64,000 bases of DNA from Sediminispirochaeta smaragdinae DSM 11293 (GCF_000143985.1 NC_014364.1:2046001-2110000); one strand, 5' to 3'; positions 9,229 to 18,013 are shown, numbered from the stretch's first letter. Numbers and translations: made by a program. The notes: a model not told the origin generated them from the sequence alone.

Positions 9229-9238
9229 ATGTATTCGT

Positions 9239-9529
9239 ATGGACGATCAAACTTGTTGTGCAGATATTATTATTGAGACCTACGCTGAGAAGCTCAAGGT
9301 ATGTGGACACCCTGTTCGCCTCAAGATCCTTTGTCTTATTGAGAAGGAAGAGGCATGTGTTATGGAGCTCTGGAAGTGTTTAAACCAGTCACAGCCCGTG
9401 GTCTCACAGCACCTCGCCGTTCTGAAAGAAAAGGGAATAGTCGATTCCGAGATTCAGGGAAACAAACGCTTTTATTCTATTGTAGACCCTTTTATTAAGT
9501 CGATTGTTCAGTCGTTGGGTACCGTCTGA
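9239..9529 (+). CDS. ArsR-family winged-helix transcriptional regulator, cysteine-rich
   Basis: The 96-residue protein has the ArsR/SmtB fold: LKVCGHPVRLKILCLI, then the recognition helix QSQPVVSQHLAVLKEKGIV and the wing GNKRFYSIV. Six to seven cysteines are present (a CC pair near residue 6, then CGHP, LCLI, ACVMELWKCL). In arsenic-type ArsR the corresponding helix reads CVCDLC; here one Cys is Met and the third is displaced, so metal, metalloid or thiol sensing is possible but unproven. I chose ATG 9239 because the conserved domain begins soon after; an in-frame ATG at 9161 would add 26 unlikely residues and overlap the promoter. Its divergence from nifS-thiI suggests control of sulfur transfer. 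aroB follows 23 bp downstream. Confidence 0.8.
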   Translation: MDDQTCCADIIIETYAEKLKVCGHPVRLKILCLIEKEEACVMELWKCLNQSQPVVSQHLAVLKEKGIVDSEIQGNKRFYSIVDPFIKSIVQSLGTV

Positions 9530-9552
9530 TTTTCTCACATGGACGATACGTT

Positions 9553-10602
9553 ATGAAGCAAGAATTTCGACTTGGAGAGCGGGTGAGTACTGTCCGTTTC
9601 CTTGAACAGGGGGAACGGGCAGAAGAGATTATCAGGCGCGAATATCCTCATTCCCTTATCATCTGGGTTGCCGACGAGAATACCTCCCGTTATCTTCCGG
9701 CTGGGGAGCCTCATTGTTTGGTTTTACCTGCGGGCGAAGCCTTCAAGACGATGGAAACAATCCTTCGCATTGTAGATTTTGCTCTTCAGGTCGGGGCCGG
9801 ACGCGATAGCCTTTTCGTTGCCCTTGGCGGTGGTGTTGTGTGCGACATGACCGCCTTTGCGGCCTCGGTATACATGCGGGGAGCCGGGGTCGTTCTTTTA
9901 CCCAGTACGCTTCTGGCAATGGTTGATGCCACGCTCGGAGGAAAGAGCGGTGTGGACTATCGTGGCTACAAAAACATCATAGGAACCTTTTATCCTGCTT
10001 CGCTGATCATTATTGAACCGACATATCTGGCTTCTCTCCCTCAGAGGGAAATCATGGGAGGACTTGCCGAGGTTGTCAAACATGCCATGCTCTCCGGCGA
10101 GGATGCCCTTGAAAGGATCGAAAGGCTTCTTCCCGATATAAAGGCGGGCAATCGTGATGCCTTCTCTTCGATTATTGCCGAAAGTTTGACGGTGAAAGGG
10201 GCGGTTATCGAGCAAGATCCCTTGGAAAGAGGGATACGTGCTCATCTTAATCTCGGACATACCTTTGCCCATGCACTGGAAAGTGCCACCGGGTTTAACG
10301 GATGGAGTCACGGTGAGGCGGTAGCATGGGGGCTTTCCCGGGCCCTCCACGCCGGTGAGCTTTTAGGAGAAACCGATCCTGGCTATCGGCGCTTTATCGA
10401 TGAACTTCTTGATCGTTTCGGTTATAGAAGATATGCCGAGGCCGACACCTCCGCAATCCTTGAGGCAGTCGGAAGCGATAAAAAGAAGCGGGGAGGCGAG
10501 GTGCGTTTCGTTTTGCAAAAAAAGGCGGGCGATACCTTTACCAGAGCGCTTCCCCGAGAAATTGTCGAGGAAGCGATATCCGGCGGCTGTCTGAACCCTT
10601 AG
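9553..10602 (+). CDS. aroB: 3-dehydroquinate synthase
   Basis: AroB converts DAHP to 3-dehydroquinate with NAD and a divalent metal, the second step of the shikimate pathway. The 349-residue protein has the NAD-binding ALGGGVVCD, the VLLPSTLLAMVDATLGGKSGVDY block, and the metal ligands in LAEVVKHAML, NLGHTFAHALE and SHGEAVAWG. Length and order are normal. It lies 23 bp after the ArsR-type gene and may share its transcript. A second aro gene is not seen nearby. Confidence 0.95.
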   Translation: MKQEFRLGERVSTVRFLEQGERAEEIIRREYPHSLIIWVADENTSRYLPAGEPHCLVLPAGEAFKTMETILRIVDFALQVGAGRDSLFVALGGGVVCDMTAFAASVYMRGAGVVLLPSTLLAMVDATLGGKSGVDYRGYKNIIGTFYPASLIIIEPTYLASLPQREIMGGLAEVVKHAMLSGEDALERIERLLPDIKAGNRDAFSSIIAESLTVKGAVIEQDPLERGIRAHLNLGHTFAHALESATGFNGWSHGEAVAWGLSRALHAGELLGETDPGYRRFIDELLDRFGYRRYAEADTSAILEAVGSDKKKRGGEVRFVLQKKAGDTFTRALPREIVEEAISGGCLNP

Positions 10603-10608
10603 TATGTT

Positions 10609-13113
10609 TTAATATGATTCAAAAATAGTGTTTAAGCGACGATACGCGTCGTTTACCTTTTCCACCAGCGTATGCTTTGTCGATTCATTCAGTTCGTCGG
10701 CAAGGGCTTCAAGGCTTGATAGCGAGACATCCACCGCGGTATGAAAGCTTTTAATCACCTTGAACCAGTAGACACCAACGCCATCGGTTTCCAGGGTAAT
10801 GAAGCCAAGTCGTTTTGACGATTTTTTCGTCTTTGCAGTTCGCAGTAAGGCATCGAGGTGACCACACAGCGCTTCGAGTTCCTCTGCGGCATTATAGTTT
10901 TTCCCCCCGGGGGCAGGATACGAAAGGTCTTTCGGCGGATTGATAAAGGGAACAATCTTGATAATGCTGGCGATTCTGTCTCCCGTATGGATTTCATACC
11001 CGGACCAGGTAATCTTTGCCCTGGCGTTTTCCTGTATCTGTGGCAACGATTCTCCCGATTGGACCAGGGGTGATATCTCTTCCCAGGGAAGTACTGCGAT
11101 CTTCTTTTTCCCCTTGTAGGGCTCCATCGTAAAGTTTTTTTCTCCGACCTTGATTGTCCAGCTCGTGTCCCGCTTCGCTTTCTGCTTCTCCTCTTTCTCT
11201 TGTTTTTTTGAACTTGGCTTTCCCGCTTTTGTCGTTATCAGCAGATTCAGTGAGGGGGATATCTCTTCGAGCCAGGAACGGTGGAGGGGGCTGACGGATC
11301 GTGCGAACATTCTGCTGGTGCGGACAATCTCCCCTGCCACAATGAACCCTGGAGATTCTCGAAACATACAGCTTCCCGGATGAATTTGTATTCTATCGGC
11401 GGTGAGGCTGCGATAGATGCCTCTTCCCGTACGCACACAGACGAATTGCACAAGTCCGGCGGCAATCGAGCAGAGGATATCCCGGGTCGCTCCGCCGGAG
11501 GAGATGGGCACTCCAAAGCCGGAAACAATTTCCTCGAGTTGTTGTTTAATGTTTACGATCTCTCCCATGGTTCGGTAGTCGAGATAGTAGGTATCGCAAA
11601 AGTGTTCCCGCCGTTTTTTCCCTTTCAGTTTGATAAACTGTCGGAAAATGGAAATGTAGGAGATAAAATCCCCTGCAGGGTCGGAAAGCTGATGATGGGC
11701 CCTTCTTGCCTCCATCTCCTCTCCTGGGGGAAGCACAAAGGGGGTATGCGTTGAAAGAAAGGCGGTGGCAATAAGTACTTCTTCCATCGCCGAGGGATAG
11801 CGGAATATGGCCTCCACCAAGATTTTGGAGTGTCTGGGGCTCAGAGGAAAATCGACCATCATGAGCCCTGTTCTCGTGAGCTGTCGTTCTTCGGTGAGCG
11901 CATCCAACAGTTTGAGGGTTTCGATTGCTCCAATGATGCCGGGGCGCCCCGGAGGACTGATAAAATCAAAGGCTTCAAATTCCTGGATATCGAGTTCTGC
12001 CATGCGCAGAACGACTTCCGAAAGATCGGTTCGATAGATTTCTTCAAGGGTAAAGGGATCGCGATGCTGATAATCCCGTTTATCGTAAAGACGATAACAA
12101 ACTCCCGGCCGTGTTCGTCCGGCGCGCCCCTTTCGCTGGTCGCAGCTTGCCTGCGAGATAGGCCCTTCAATGAGACTGCTGGTAAAGGTGCGCGGATTGT
12201 AGTAGTTAAGCTTTGCCAGTCCCGAATCTATGACCGTGGTGATGCCATCGATGGTAACACTTGTTTCAGCGATGTTGGTGGAAATAACCACCTTTGACTT
12301 CCCCCTCGGCGTAGGAACAAAAACTTGTTCCTGTTCCTCTTTTGTCAACCTTCCGTACAGCGGAAGAATGTAGAGCTTTTTTGCAAAAGAGGAGGTTGAA
12401 AGGGCTGTCATTGCATCCTTGATCGCCTTTTCACCGGAAAGAAATATGAGAATGTCACCCGGCGTTTTGTGCTTTACCGTATCGCCGACGATGGATACGA
12501 TCTTTTCCGTTAGGAGATCGGGATCGCCGGGGTGTTCGAGTGGCGCATAACGGATTTCAACGGGATGGATAATTGCATCGATATGAAGAATTGGTGCCTT
12601 GCCGAAATAGTCCGAAAAGATTTTTGGGTTGATGGTGGCAGAGGAGATAATAACCTTCAGGTCTTTTCGCTCCTGGATGATCTCCTTAAGCAATCCCAAA
12701 ATAAAGTCGATATTGAGGCTGCGCTCATGGGCCTCATCGACCATGATGACCGAATAGCGACTCAGGTAGCGATCAGCCTTTAGTTCCTGGAGCAAAATCC
12801 CGTCGGTCATGATCTTGATGGCGGTTTCGGAGACGGTCTGGTCCTCAAAACGCATCTTATATCCCACAATGCCGGGGACCTTTGTTCCCATCTGGGAAGC
12901 GATATAATCGGAGACGGAGACCGCCGCGATCCTTCTCGGCTGGGTTACTCCGATTATTCCCCGCCCGGCGTATCCTGCTTCGTAAAGAATCATGGGTAAC
13001 TGAGTAGTCTTACCCGACCCTGTAGGGCTTTCCACGACGATAACCTGGTTCTTCTCGAGTTCATCGAGGATCTTTGCCCGCTGTTGGTAGATAGGCAACT
13101 CTGGATGGTTCAT
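10609..13113 (-). CDS. ATP-dependent RNA helicase, DEAH-box HrpA/HrpB type
   Basis: This superfamily 2 helicase of about 834 residues has Walker A ESPTGSGKTTQLP, motif DEAHERS, SAT (SSATINPKIF), the VVISTNIAETSVTI motif and the QRKGRAGR motif. Helicase-associated and C-terminal domains follow, with a Lys-rich linker (KPSSKKQEKEEKQKAKRD). I place the start at ATG 13113, which overlaps the hisS stop as ATGA; an upstream TTG at 13140 would add nine residues. It is shorter than E. coli HrpA (about 1300), so the exact subgroup is uncertain. Probable role: RNA remodelling or processing. Confidence 0.9.
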   Translation of the reverse strand: MNHPELPIYQQRAKILDELEKNQVIVVESPTGSGKTTQLPMILYEAGYAGRGIIGVTQPRRIAAVSVSDYIASQMGTKVPGIVGYKMRFEDQTVSETAIKIMTDGILLQELKADRYLSRYSVIMVDEAHERSLNIDFILGLLKEIIQERKDLKVIISSATINPKIFSDYFGKAPILHIDAIIHPVEIRYAPLEHPGDPDLLTEKIVSIVGDTVKHKTPGDILIFLSGEKAIKDAMTALSTSSFAKKLYILPLYGRLTKEEQEQVFVPTPRGKSKVVISTNIAETSVTIDGITTVIDSGLAKLNYYNPRTFTSSLIEGPISQASCDQRKGRAGRTRPGVCYRLYDKRDYQHRDPFTLEEIYRTDLSEVVLRMAELDIQEFEAFDFISPPGRPGIIGAIETLKLLDALTEERQLTRTGLMMVDFPLSPRHSKILVEAIFRYPSAMEEVLIATAFLSTHTPFVLPPGEEMEARRAHHQLSDPAGDFISYISIFRQFIKLKGKKRREHFCDTYYLDYRTMGEIVNIKQQLEEIVSGFGVPISSGGATRDILCSIAAGLVQFVCVRTGRGIYRSLTADRIQIHPGSCMFRESPGFIVAGEIVRTSRMFARSVSPLHRSWLEEISPSLNLLITTKAGKPSSKKQEKEEKQKAKRDTSWTIKVGEKNFTMEPYKGKKKIAVLPWEEISPLVQSGESLPQIQENARAKITWSGYEIHTGDRIASIIKIVPFINPPKDLSYPAPGGKNYNAAEELEALCGHLDALLRTAKTKKSSKRLGFITLETDGVGVYWFKVIKSFHTAVDVSLSSLEALADELNESTKHTLVEKVNDAYRRLNTIFESY

Positions 13114-14417
13114 TCCTCTGTGGCGACCATCCGGCACCAATCAATTGCCTCTTTTATGTCAATCATGTTACGAGACTCTCGCGTCGCGAGATTCTTGACC
13201 GAGACTTTTCCTGCGTTCTTCTCGTCTCCTCCACAGATAAGGGCCATTCGGATACCGCGCTTTTCGGCCCAGGCGAACTGTTTCCCAAGTTTTTGGCTTT
13301 GGAGTTGGACCTCACAGGAGAGGCCTGCCTTTCGCACTTTTCCTGCGAGCATGTGATAGTATCCAGACAGTGATTCATCGATATTAAATATGGCAACGGC
13401 GGGAGCGCTGGTGCTCCCTCCTGCCTTGCCCAGCTCTTCCAGCGCGGCAACGAGACGGTCTAGTCCGATGGAGGAGCCTACCCCTGGCAACTGCTGTTTG
13501 GTGTAAAGGGATGCAAGGTTGTTGTAACGGCCTCCTGAACAAACCGATCCTATTTGAGGCAAGTCGTTGAGGAAGGTCTCGTAGACGATCCCCGTGTAGT
13601 AGTCCAGGCCCCGGGTTATCGAAGGATCGAGGATAAAGGAGTCGGCAACCGAGGCCTCTTCGAGTGCCCGGTAAATCTCCCGCAATCGATTACTCTCCTC
13701 GCAACTGCCCCCGGCGAGCTCTTCAAGCTTCTCCACGGCCTCGAGAAAGCTTCCTTTTGCCTGAATGTAGTCGAGCACCTTTTCTGCTGTCTGGGAGCCG
13801 ATTTCTGAGGCCAGCTGCTCGCGCACTTCTTTCTCGCCGATTTTGGCCAATTTGTCGACAATGCGCAGTATTGCCGCAGAATGGGAGGCCACCTCAATGG
13901 TATCGAGGAAGCGGTTGAAAAGCCCCCGATGATTGACCTTGAAGCTCACATTGTCGATGCCGAGGGCGGTAAAGGCACTGCGCATCATCAAAAGAATTTC
14001 GAGATCGGCCGAGAGGGCGTCGATTCCGACGATATCAAAGTCGCACTGTACGAACTCCCGGTATCGGCCTTTCTGTGTATTTTCCCCTCGCCAGACCTTG
14101 TCGATATGATAGCGTTTGAAGGGGAGGGACAATTCATTAATATGGCTTGCCATGAAACGGGCAAAGGGAACGGTGAGGTCGAATCGCATGGCGACCTCTC
14201 TACCCCCTTGATCGGTAAAGGCATAGACCTGCTTATCGGTCTCTCCTCCGCCCTTACCCAACAGTACCTCCCGGTATTCGAGAACCGGGGTATCGATTGG
14301 AACAAATCCATAACCGAGAAAAACCTGTTCAAGTGTATGCATGATGGCAATCCGTCTAGATGCCTGATCGGGAAGAAAATCCCTGAAACCTTTTAAGACT
14401 CTTGGCTCTATGATCAC
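13110..14417 (-). CDS. hisS: Histidyl-tRNA synthetase
   Basis: This class II synthetase is about 435 residues long. It starts with KGFRDFLPDQASRR. Motif 2 is at WRGENTQKGRYREFVQCDFDIVG, the histidine-A motif is GLDYYTGIVYE, and GSSIGLDRL forms motif 3. I place the start at GTG 14417 because AAGGAG lies 7 bp upstream and the conserved region begins immediately. An upstream ATG at 14462 would add 15 residues and put the SD inside the gene. The stop overlaps the helicase start as ATGA, so the two are cotranslated. Confidence 0.95.
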   Translation of the reverse strand: MIIEPRVLKGFRDFLPDQASRRIAIMHTLEQVFLGYGFVPIDTPVLEYREVLLGKGGGETDKQVYAFTDQGGREVAMRFDLTVPFARFMASHINELSLPFKRYHIDKVWRGENTQKGRYREFVQCDFDIVGIDALSADLEILLMMRSAFTALGIDNVSFKVNHRGLFNRFLDTIEVASHSAAILRIVDKLAKIGEKEVREQLASEIGSQTAEKVLDYIQAKGSFLEAVEKLEELAGGSCEESNRLREIYRALEEASVADSFILDPSITRGLDYYTGIVYETFLNDLPQIGSVCSGGRYNNLASLYTKQQLPGVGSSIGLDRLVAALEELGKAGGSTSAPAVAIFNIDESLSGYYHMLAGKVRKAGLSCEVQLQSQKLGKQFAWAEKRGIRMALICGGDEKNAGKVSVKNLATRESRNMIDIKEAIDWCRMVATEE

Positions 14418-14441
14418 GAAAGAGGCTCCTTTTTCTCTTAC

Positions 14442-14470
14442 TTGATTTTTATGGTCGAACAATTTACCAT
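14442..14470 (+). promoter_or_regulatory. Predicted promoter for pcnB
   Basis: TTGATT (14442-14447), a 17 bp spacer and TACCAT (14465-14470). The expected leader is about 36 nt before the TTG start at 14513. It lies in the divergent gap between hisS and pcnB. Confidence 0.4.
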
Positions 14471-14512
14471 AGTGTAAACGAAAACTGATTCTTACTGCAA
14501 GCGAGAGATGTT

Positions 14513-15694
14513 TTGCTGAAACGATATGCTACCGATGAGAAGGGGCAAAGTGTCCCGATAGCGAAAATTTACACCGAGCAAGAACACCCGATCTCTTCCG
14601 ATCAAATCGATAGTGATGCCTTTGCCATTACAAGGCGTCTTAAGGATGCCGGATTTGAGGCCTATATTGTCGGCGGAGCGGTGAGAGATTTGCTTCAGGG
14701 GAAGAGTCCGAAAGATTTTGATATTGCAACCAGTGCATATCCAAAGCAGGTTAGAAAGCTTTTTCGTAATTCGAGGATCATCGGAAGACGTTTTCGCTTG
14801 GTACATGTGCACTATGGTAGCGGTAAGATCATTGAGGTATCGACCTTTCGGACCGACGACGAGGAAGGTAACTCGAATAATGTGTTCGGTACCCTTGAAG
14901 ACGATGTAAAACGCAGGGATTTTAGCGTAAACGCCCTCTATTTTGATCCGCAAAAACTGCACATCATCGATTTTGTCGATGGTGTAAAAGATGTCAGAGC
15001 CGGAAAGATGAAGAGTTTGCTCCCCTTAGATAGGACCTTTAAAGATGATCCTGTCCGTATGATCAGGGCGATCAAGTATTCTACCGGTGGCGGATTTCGC
15101 ATGGGATGGAAGCTTCGCCGGGCCATCGCCAGGCATGTGGACGAGCTTGAGCGTTGTCCATCCTCCCGCATGACCGAAGAGGTGTTTAAGGTCCTCGCCT
15201 CCGGTCGCTCGGCTCTTCTTATTGATGAATTTTTGAAAACAGGATTGTTTCGCCATATGCTCCCGCGTATCGATTCCCTTCTCAAATCGGGGGACAAGAA
15301 GCTTCGAGGAGCCTTCTTTGCTTCCTTGGAAGAGTTGGACCTTCTTGTTCGGGAAAAGAACGAGGATCGTAAGGGACAAATGCTTGTTAGGTTGCTTGGC
15401 CCCTTTCTGGAACTCTCCCTAGAGGGTACCAATAGTGTCGATCTGTTCCGTGATACCTTTAAATCCTTTAAGCAGTTGCTTGAACCAATAACACCGCCCA
15501 ACCATGAAGTGGAGATGGCGGTCATAAAGCTTTTTCGGCAATGCGGTATCAGAACCCCACGTAATATTGCACGAAGACCGAAACCCTCCTCTCTCGAGCC
15601 CATAGCGAAAGATAAGGAGAATAAAACGAGACGAAGTCGTAGACGAAAAAAGCGCCAGTCGGCTGAAAATGCCGACGTAGCGCTTGATGTTTAA
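14513..15694 (+). CDS. pcnB: Poly(A) polymerase / tRNA nucleotidyltransferase family protein, PcnB-like
   Basis: This nucleotidyltransferase adds nucleotides to RNA 3' ends. The 393-residue protein shows YIVGGAVRDLLQGKSPKDFDIATSA with the catalytic Asp pair, the RRDFSVNALYF block (RRDFTxNAL type) and the DDPVRMIRAIKYS region. The tail (TRRSRRRKKRQ) is very basic, as in PcnB poly(A) polymerases, and favours PcnB over a CCA-adding enzyme. The start is probably TTG 14513, with only a weak purine-rich SD, and is uncertain by a few codons. Confidence 0.85.
   Translation: MLKRYATDEKGQSVPIAKIYTEQEHPISSDQIDSDAFAITRRLKDAGFEAYIVGGAVRDLLQGKSPKDFDIATSAYPKQVRKLFRNSRIIGRRFRLVHVHYGSGKIIEVSTFRTDDEEGNSNNVFGTLEDDVKRRDFSVNALYFDPQKLHIIDFVDGVKDVRAGKMKSLLPLDRTFKDDPVRMIRAIKYSTGGGFRMGWKLRRAIARHVDELERCPSSRMTEEVFKVLASGRSALLIDEFLKTGLFRHMLPRIDSLLKSGDKKLRGAFFASLEELDLLVREKNEDRKGQMLVRLLGPFLELSLEGTNSVDLFRDTFKSFKQLLEPITPPNHEVEMAVIKLFRQCGIRTPRNIARRPKPSSLEPIAKDKENKTRRSRRRKKRQSAENADVALDV
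15650..15685. terminator. Imperfect hairpin at the pcnB 3' end
   Basis: AAGCGC/GCGCTT outer arms (15650-15655, 15680-15685) enclose TCGGC/GCCGA inner arms (15659-15663, 15671-15675), with an internal loop between them. The structure overlaps the last codons of pcnB, and a T-rich tract follows about 20 bp later, between two convergent genes. It may end transcription or act in RNA stability. Confidence 0.35.
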
Positions 15695-15709
15695 CCCTGT
15701 TCTCTTTTT

Positions 15710-16942
15710 TTACTCTTCTGTCTCTTTCGTCGCATTTCCGCTTTCAGAGTTGATTCTCGTAAGCAGATCATCTGCTTTGACGCCGAAACCCTCCGGATCC
15801 AGGCTCTTTACCTGGCTTAGGTAAAAGGCTGCGTCGCTGTTGCGACTATCGGCATAAGCATTTACACCAAGAGCGTAGTAGGTGAGAGGAGCGTTCCCGC
15901 CCGCCTGAATGGAAGAGTGATAGTAATATTCCGCCGAGGCATAGTCTGCTCTTGCATAACCGATGAGGCCCAGATAGTAGTAGGGAATGTAATTCTCCGG
16001 GCGAAGAGCCATCGCGGAACTGAAGAGCTTTTCCGCCTCATCGTATTGTTCAAGCCCATAGGCCTGCATTCCCGATTCAATCAGATCCGGGAAGGTTTTG
16101 ACCGAGGAGATATAACTTGCAAAGTCGGAAACAAAGAGATTGCGGTCCGTCCATGCAAAGGCGCGCTGTACCGTGGAATTCTCATTGTCGCGTTTTGTCG
16201 CATCGGCGGAGAGACTCGAAATTGCATCCCACAGAGCTCTATTGTAATTTTTGTACTCGCTGTTGAGTAGGAACGAGACAAGTCCCCAGCTTTCGGCATA
16301 GAACTGGTCGATATTCGCATTTGCGGTTTCGGCATCGACATAGAGAAGCATATTGAGAGGCAGCAGTCCTGAACTTCCTTCTGTTTCGTTTTCCTCGGCA
16401 AGAAGGGTTCTCAGATAGGGAATCCATCCAAGATTTTCCCGATAGATTGCCGTTTTCCGGTCTGCGTTGTAACTGCTCTCTTCGAAATAAATAGCGAAGC
16501 CCTTCTGCAGCCAAAGGGGAGGCTCGCTAATAAAGCTGCGGAGGTATTGAACGAAACCGTGATGGATAAGGGAGCGACGCTCCAATTCCGGATCATCCAT
16601 GGCATAGCCGACAAGCTCGCTTTTCGCTGAATTTTTATATTGAAGAAAGACAAAGGTATCTCTTGTCTCTGATACCGTCGAGCGAAGATAATCATCAAAC
16701 TTTGCCTTGCTGGAAAAGAGCCTGACATTCATTTTATTCTGAAGCTCCGCGGGATCAAAATGAAAGTACGAGTTGAAGAGCACGAAAAATGCATCAAGAA
16801 ATTCGGCATTTGCCTGTGCATCTTCTTTACCCATTTCGGAGAAGACTCTATAGTGATTCCCTTCCGCCATCTGCATGCTTTGCCCAAATACCATGGCTGT
16901 GGTGCATAGAAGAAGAACTGCGATGATTGATCTTCGTTTCAT
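15710..16942 (-). CDS. Exported TPR protein with a degenerate peptidase-MA-like domain
   Basis: The 410-residue product has an N-terminal signal peptide (MKRRSIIAVLLLCTTAMVFG) and is probably periplasmic. The N-terminal half resembles gluzincin-like (peptidase MA/DUF1570-type) domains, with the order SLIHHGFVQYL then PPLWLQKGFAIYFEE. The HExxH zinc motif is lost: H127 is followed by H128, and residue 131 is Val. The C-terminal third contains TPR-like helices (IESGMQAYGLEQYDEAEKLFSSAMALRP, then YYYLGLIGYARADYASAEYYY). An AAGGAG site precedes ATG 16942. Function is unknown; it is probably a non-catalytic scaffold. Confidence 0.75.
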   Translation of the reverse strand: MKRRSIIAVLLLCTTAMVFGQSMQMAEGNHYRVFSEMGKEDAQANAEFLDAFFVLFNSYFHFDPAELQNKMNVRLFSSKAKFDDYLRSTVSETRDTFVFLQYKNSAKSELVGYAMDDPELERRSLIHHGFVQYLRSFISEPPLWLQKGFAIYFEESSYNADRKTAIYRENLGWIPYLRTLLAEENETEGSSGLLPLNMLLYVDAETANANIDQFYAESWGLVSFLLNSEYKNYNRALWDAISSLSADATKRDNENSTVQRAFAWTDRNLFVSDFASYISSVKTFPDLIESGMQAYGLEQYDEAEKLFSSAMALRPENYIPYYYLGLIGYARADYASAEYYYHSSIQAGGNAPLTYYALGVNAYADSRNSDAAFYLSQVKSLDPEGFGVKADDLLTRINSESGNATKETEE

Positions 16943-16971
16943 GATAACCGCTCCTTATGTCTCTATCCAAT

Positions 16972-16988
16972 GGAGAAATTATATCTCC
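16972..16988. promoter_or_regulatory. Consensus -10 box inside an inverted repeat, upstream of the TPR gene
   Basis: On the minus strand a perfect TATAAT (16983-16978) is enclosed by the inverted repeat GGAGA/TCTCC (16972-16976 and 16984-16988). No good -35 lies 17 bp upstream. A protein bound to the repeat would cover the -10 box, and a weak -35 would suit activator-dependent control. Confidence 0.4.
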
Positions 16989-17021
16989 TCACTTATCTAT
17001 CGGCCGTAATGAGCAAAAAAA

Positions 17022-17888
17022 TTAGTGGCTTTGTACCGCATCGACGGTGATATCGACCGACGTTATCAGGACTCCCCCGTAGCGCTGAAGACTGGAAATA
17101 ATATACTCCTGCATATCGTGAAGCGAACCGGAAAGATTGACTCCTATAGGGAGGTGAACCTTTAGATGAAGATGATATCCACCTGCATCGTGCTTGACGC
17201 TTACCTTCCGTACCGATACTGCGTCGTCCCATTCATCGACACAGTGTAGAACCATCTGGGTAAGGGCCGCCTCACTAATTTCAACTTTTCCCCGTTTGCT
17301 TGAGAACTCGGGTTGTACCACGGTCTTTTCAAAGGCCCGTTGTCCTCCGGGAAGAAGACCAAGCTTTTTTTTGAAAAATACCTTTACGGAATCATAAACA
17401 AACTGGGGGTAATTCTGCCTGATTTCTATAGAAGGAACGGGGATCACATGCTTACCTTCCGTTCTGCTTTTAATAGCCGTTTCGATCTCTTCTTTACTTG
17501 CAAGTTGTTCAATGCTCAATACTTTCGAGGGAGTAGGTAGTCCAAGCCTTCCCGCAATTTTCCTGACCATTCGTTCGCTTGTACCGATAAGAAGGATCCT
17601 CCTGAATTTTTCTCTATCAATAGCCTCCCTGACTTCTCTAAGATGGGCGGGGTCTTCGAAGAGTGCAGTCTTGATGGCGGAAAGGAAGAGCTTTTCCCGC
17701 TTAGCGGAACGGCCCGCAATAATCTTCTGATCGCGAATAAGTAATCCATCGTCGATGATTAATTCAATACCGTATTTTTCTGCCACAAGTTTTGCCCGGA
17801 AGCTTTTACCCGTTCCGCTGCGTCCTACCAACGCAAATACCTGTACGCCCCTGAGTAGCCATACGAGATGGCGGATAAACTGAACCAT
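17022..17888 (-). CDS. P-loop ATPase fused to an Asp23/Gls24-type domain
   Basis: The 288-residue protein begins with a nucleotide-binding P-loop, ALVGRSGTGKS (residues 22-29), followed by IIDDGLLI, and ends (about 200-288) with an Asp23/Gls24-like alpha/beta domain (KVEISEAALTQMVLHCV through VDITVDAV). Asp23 domains occur in Gram-positive envelope-stress proteins, usually alone. The P-loop part may be a kinase-like or regulatory ATPase; no obvious substrate motif is seen. No SD precedes ATG 17888, and a -10 box ends 6 nt upstream. It is divergent from the rnf cluster. Confidence 0.7.
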   Translation of the reverse strand: MVQFIRHLVWLLRGVQVFALVGRSGTGKSFRAKLVAEKYGIELIIDDGLLIRDQKIIAGRSAKREKLFLSAIKTALFEDPAHLREVREAIDREKFRRILLIGTSERMVRKIAGRLGLPTPSKVLSIEQLASKEEIETAIKSRTEGKHVIPVPSIEIRQNYPQFVYDSVKVFFKKKLGLLPGGQRAFEKTVVQPEFSSKRGKVEISEAALTQMVLHCVDEWDDAVSVRKVSVKHDAGGYHLHLKVHLPIGVNLSGSLHDMQEYIISSLQRYGGVLITSVDITVDAVQSH

Positions 17889-17894
17889 GAAAGC

Positions 17895-17923
17895 ATGATA
17901 GCTGCCACCGACATTTTAGGAAA
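17895..17923 (-). promoter_or_regulatory. Predicted leaderless promoter of the P-loop/Asp23 gene
   Basis: On the minus strand a weak -35 TTTCCT (17923-17918) and TATCAT (17900-17895) are spaced by 17 bp. Six nt follow before ATG 17888. The -10 box and spacing are the same as at the nifS promoter. Confidence 0.45.
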
Positions 17924-18013
17924 GACCCGGGGCTTTCGTGAGGAGTAGTTTCCTGTGCTACCTTGACAAATTGCTGTTGTACCCGGAAACTGAGGCGGAC
18001 GGATACAGCGGGA

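Noticed and set aside
17963-18013. N-terminal extension of the rnf-linked membrane protein (Cys-rich MTNCCCTRK start)
   Set aside because: The signal-anchor begins after ATG 18014; the extension is better explained as open leader sequence.
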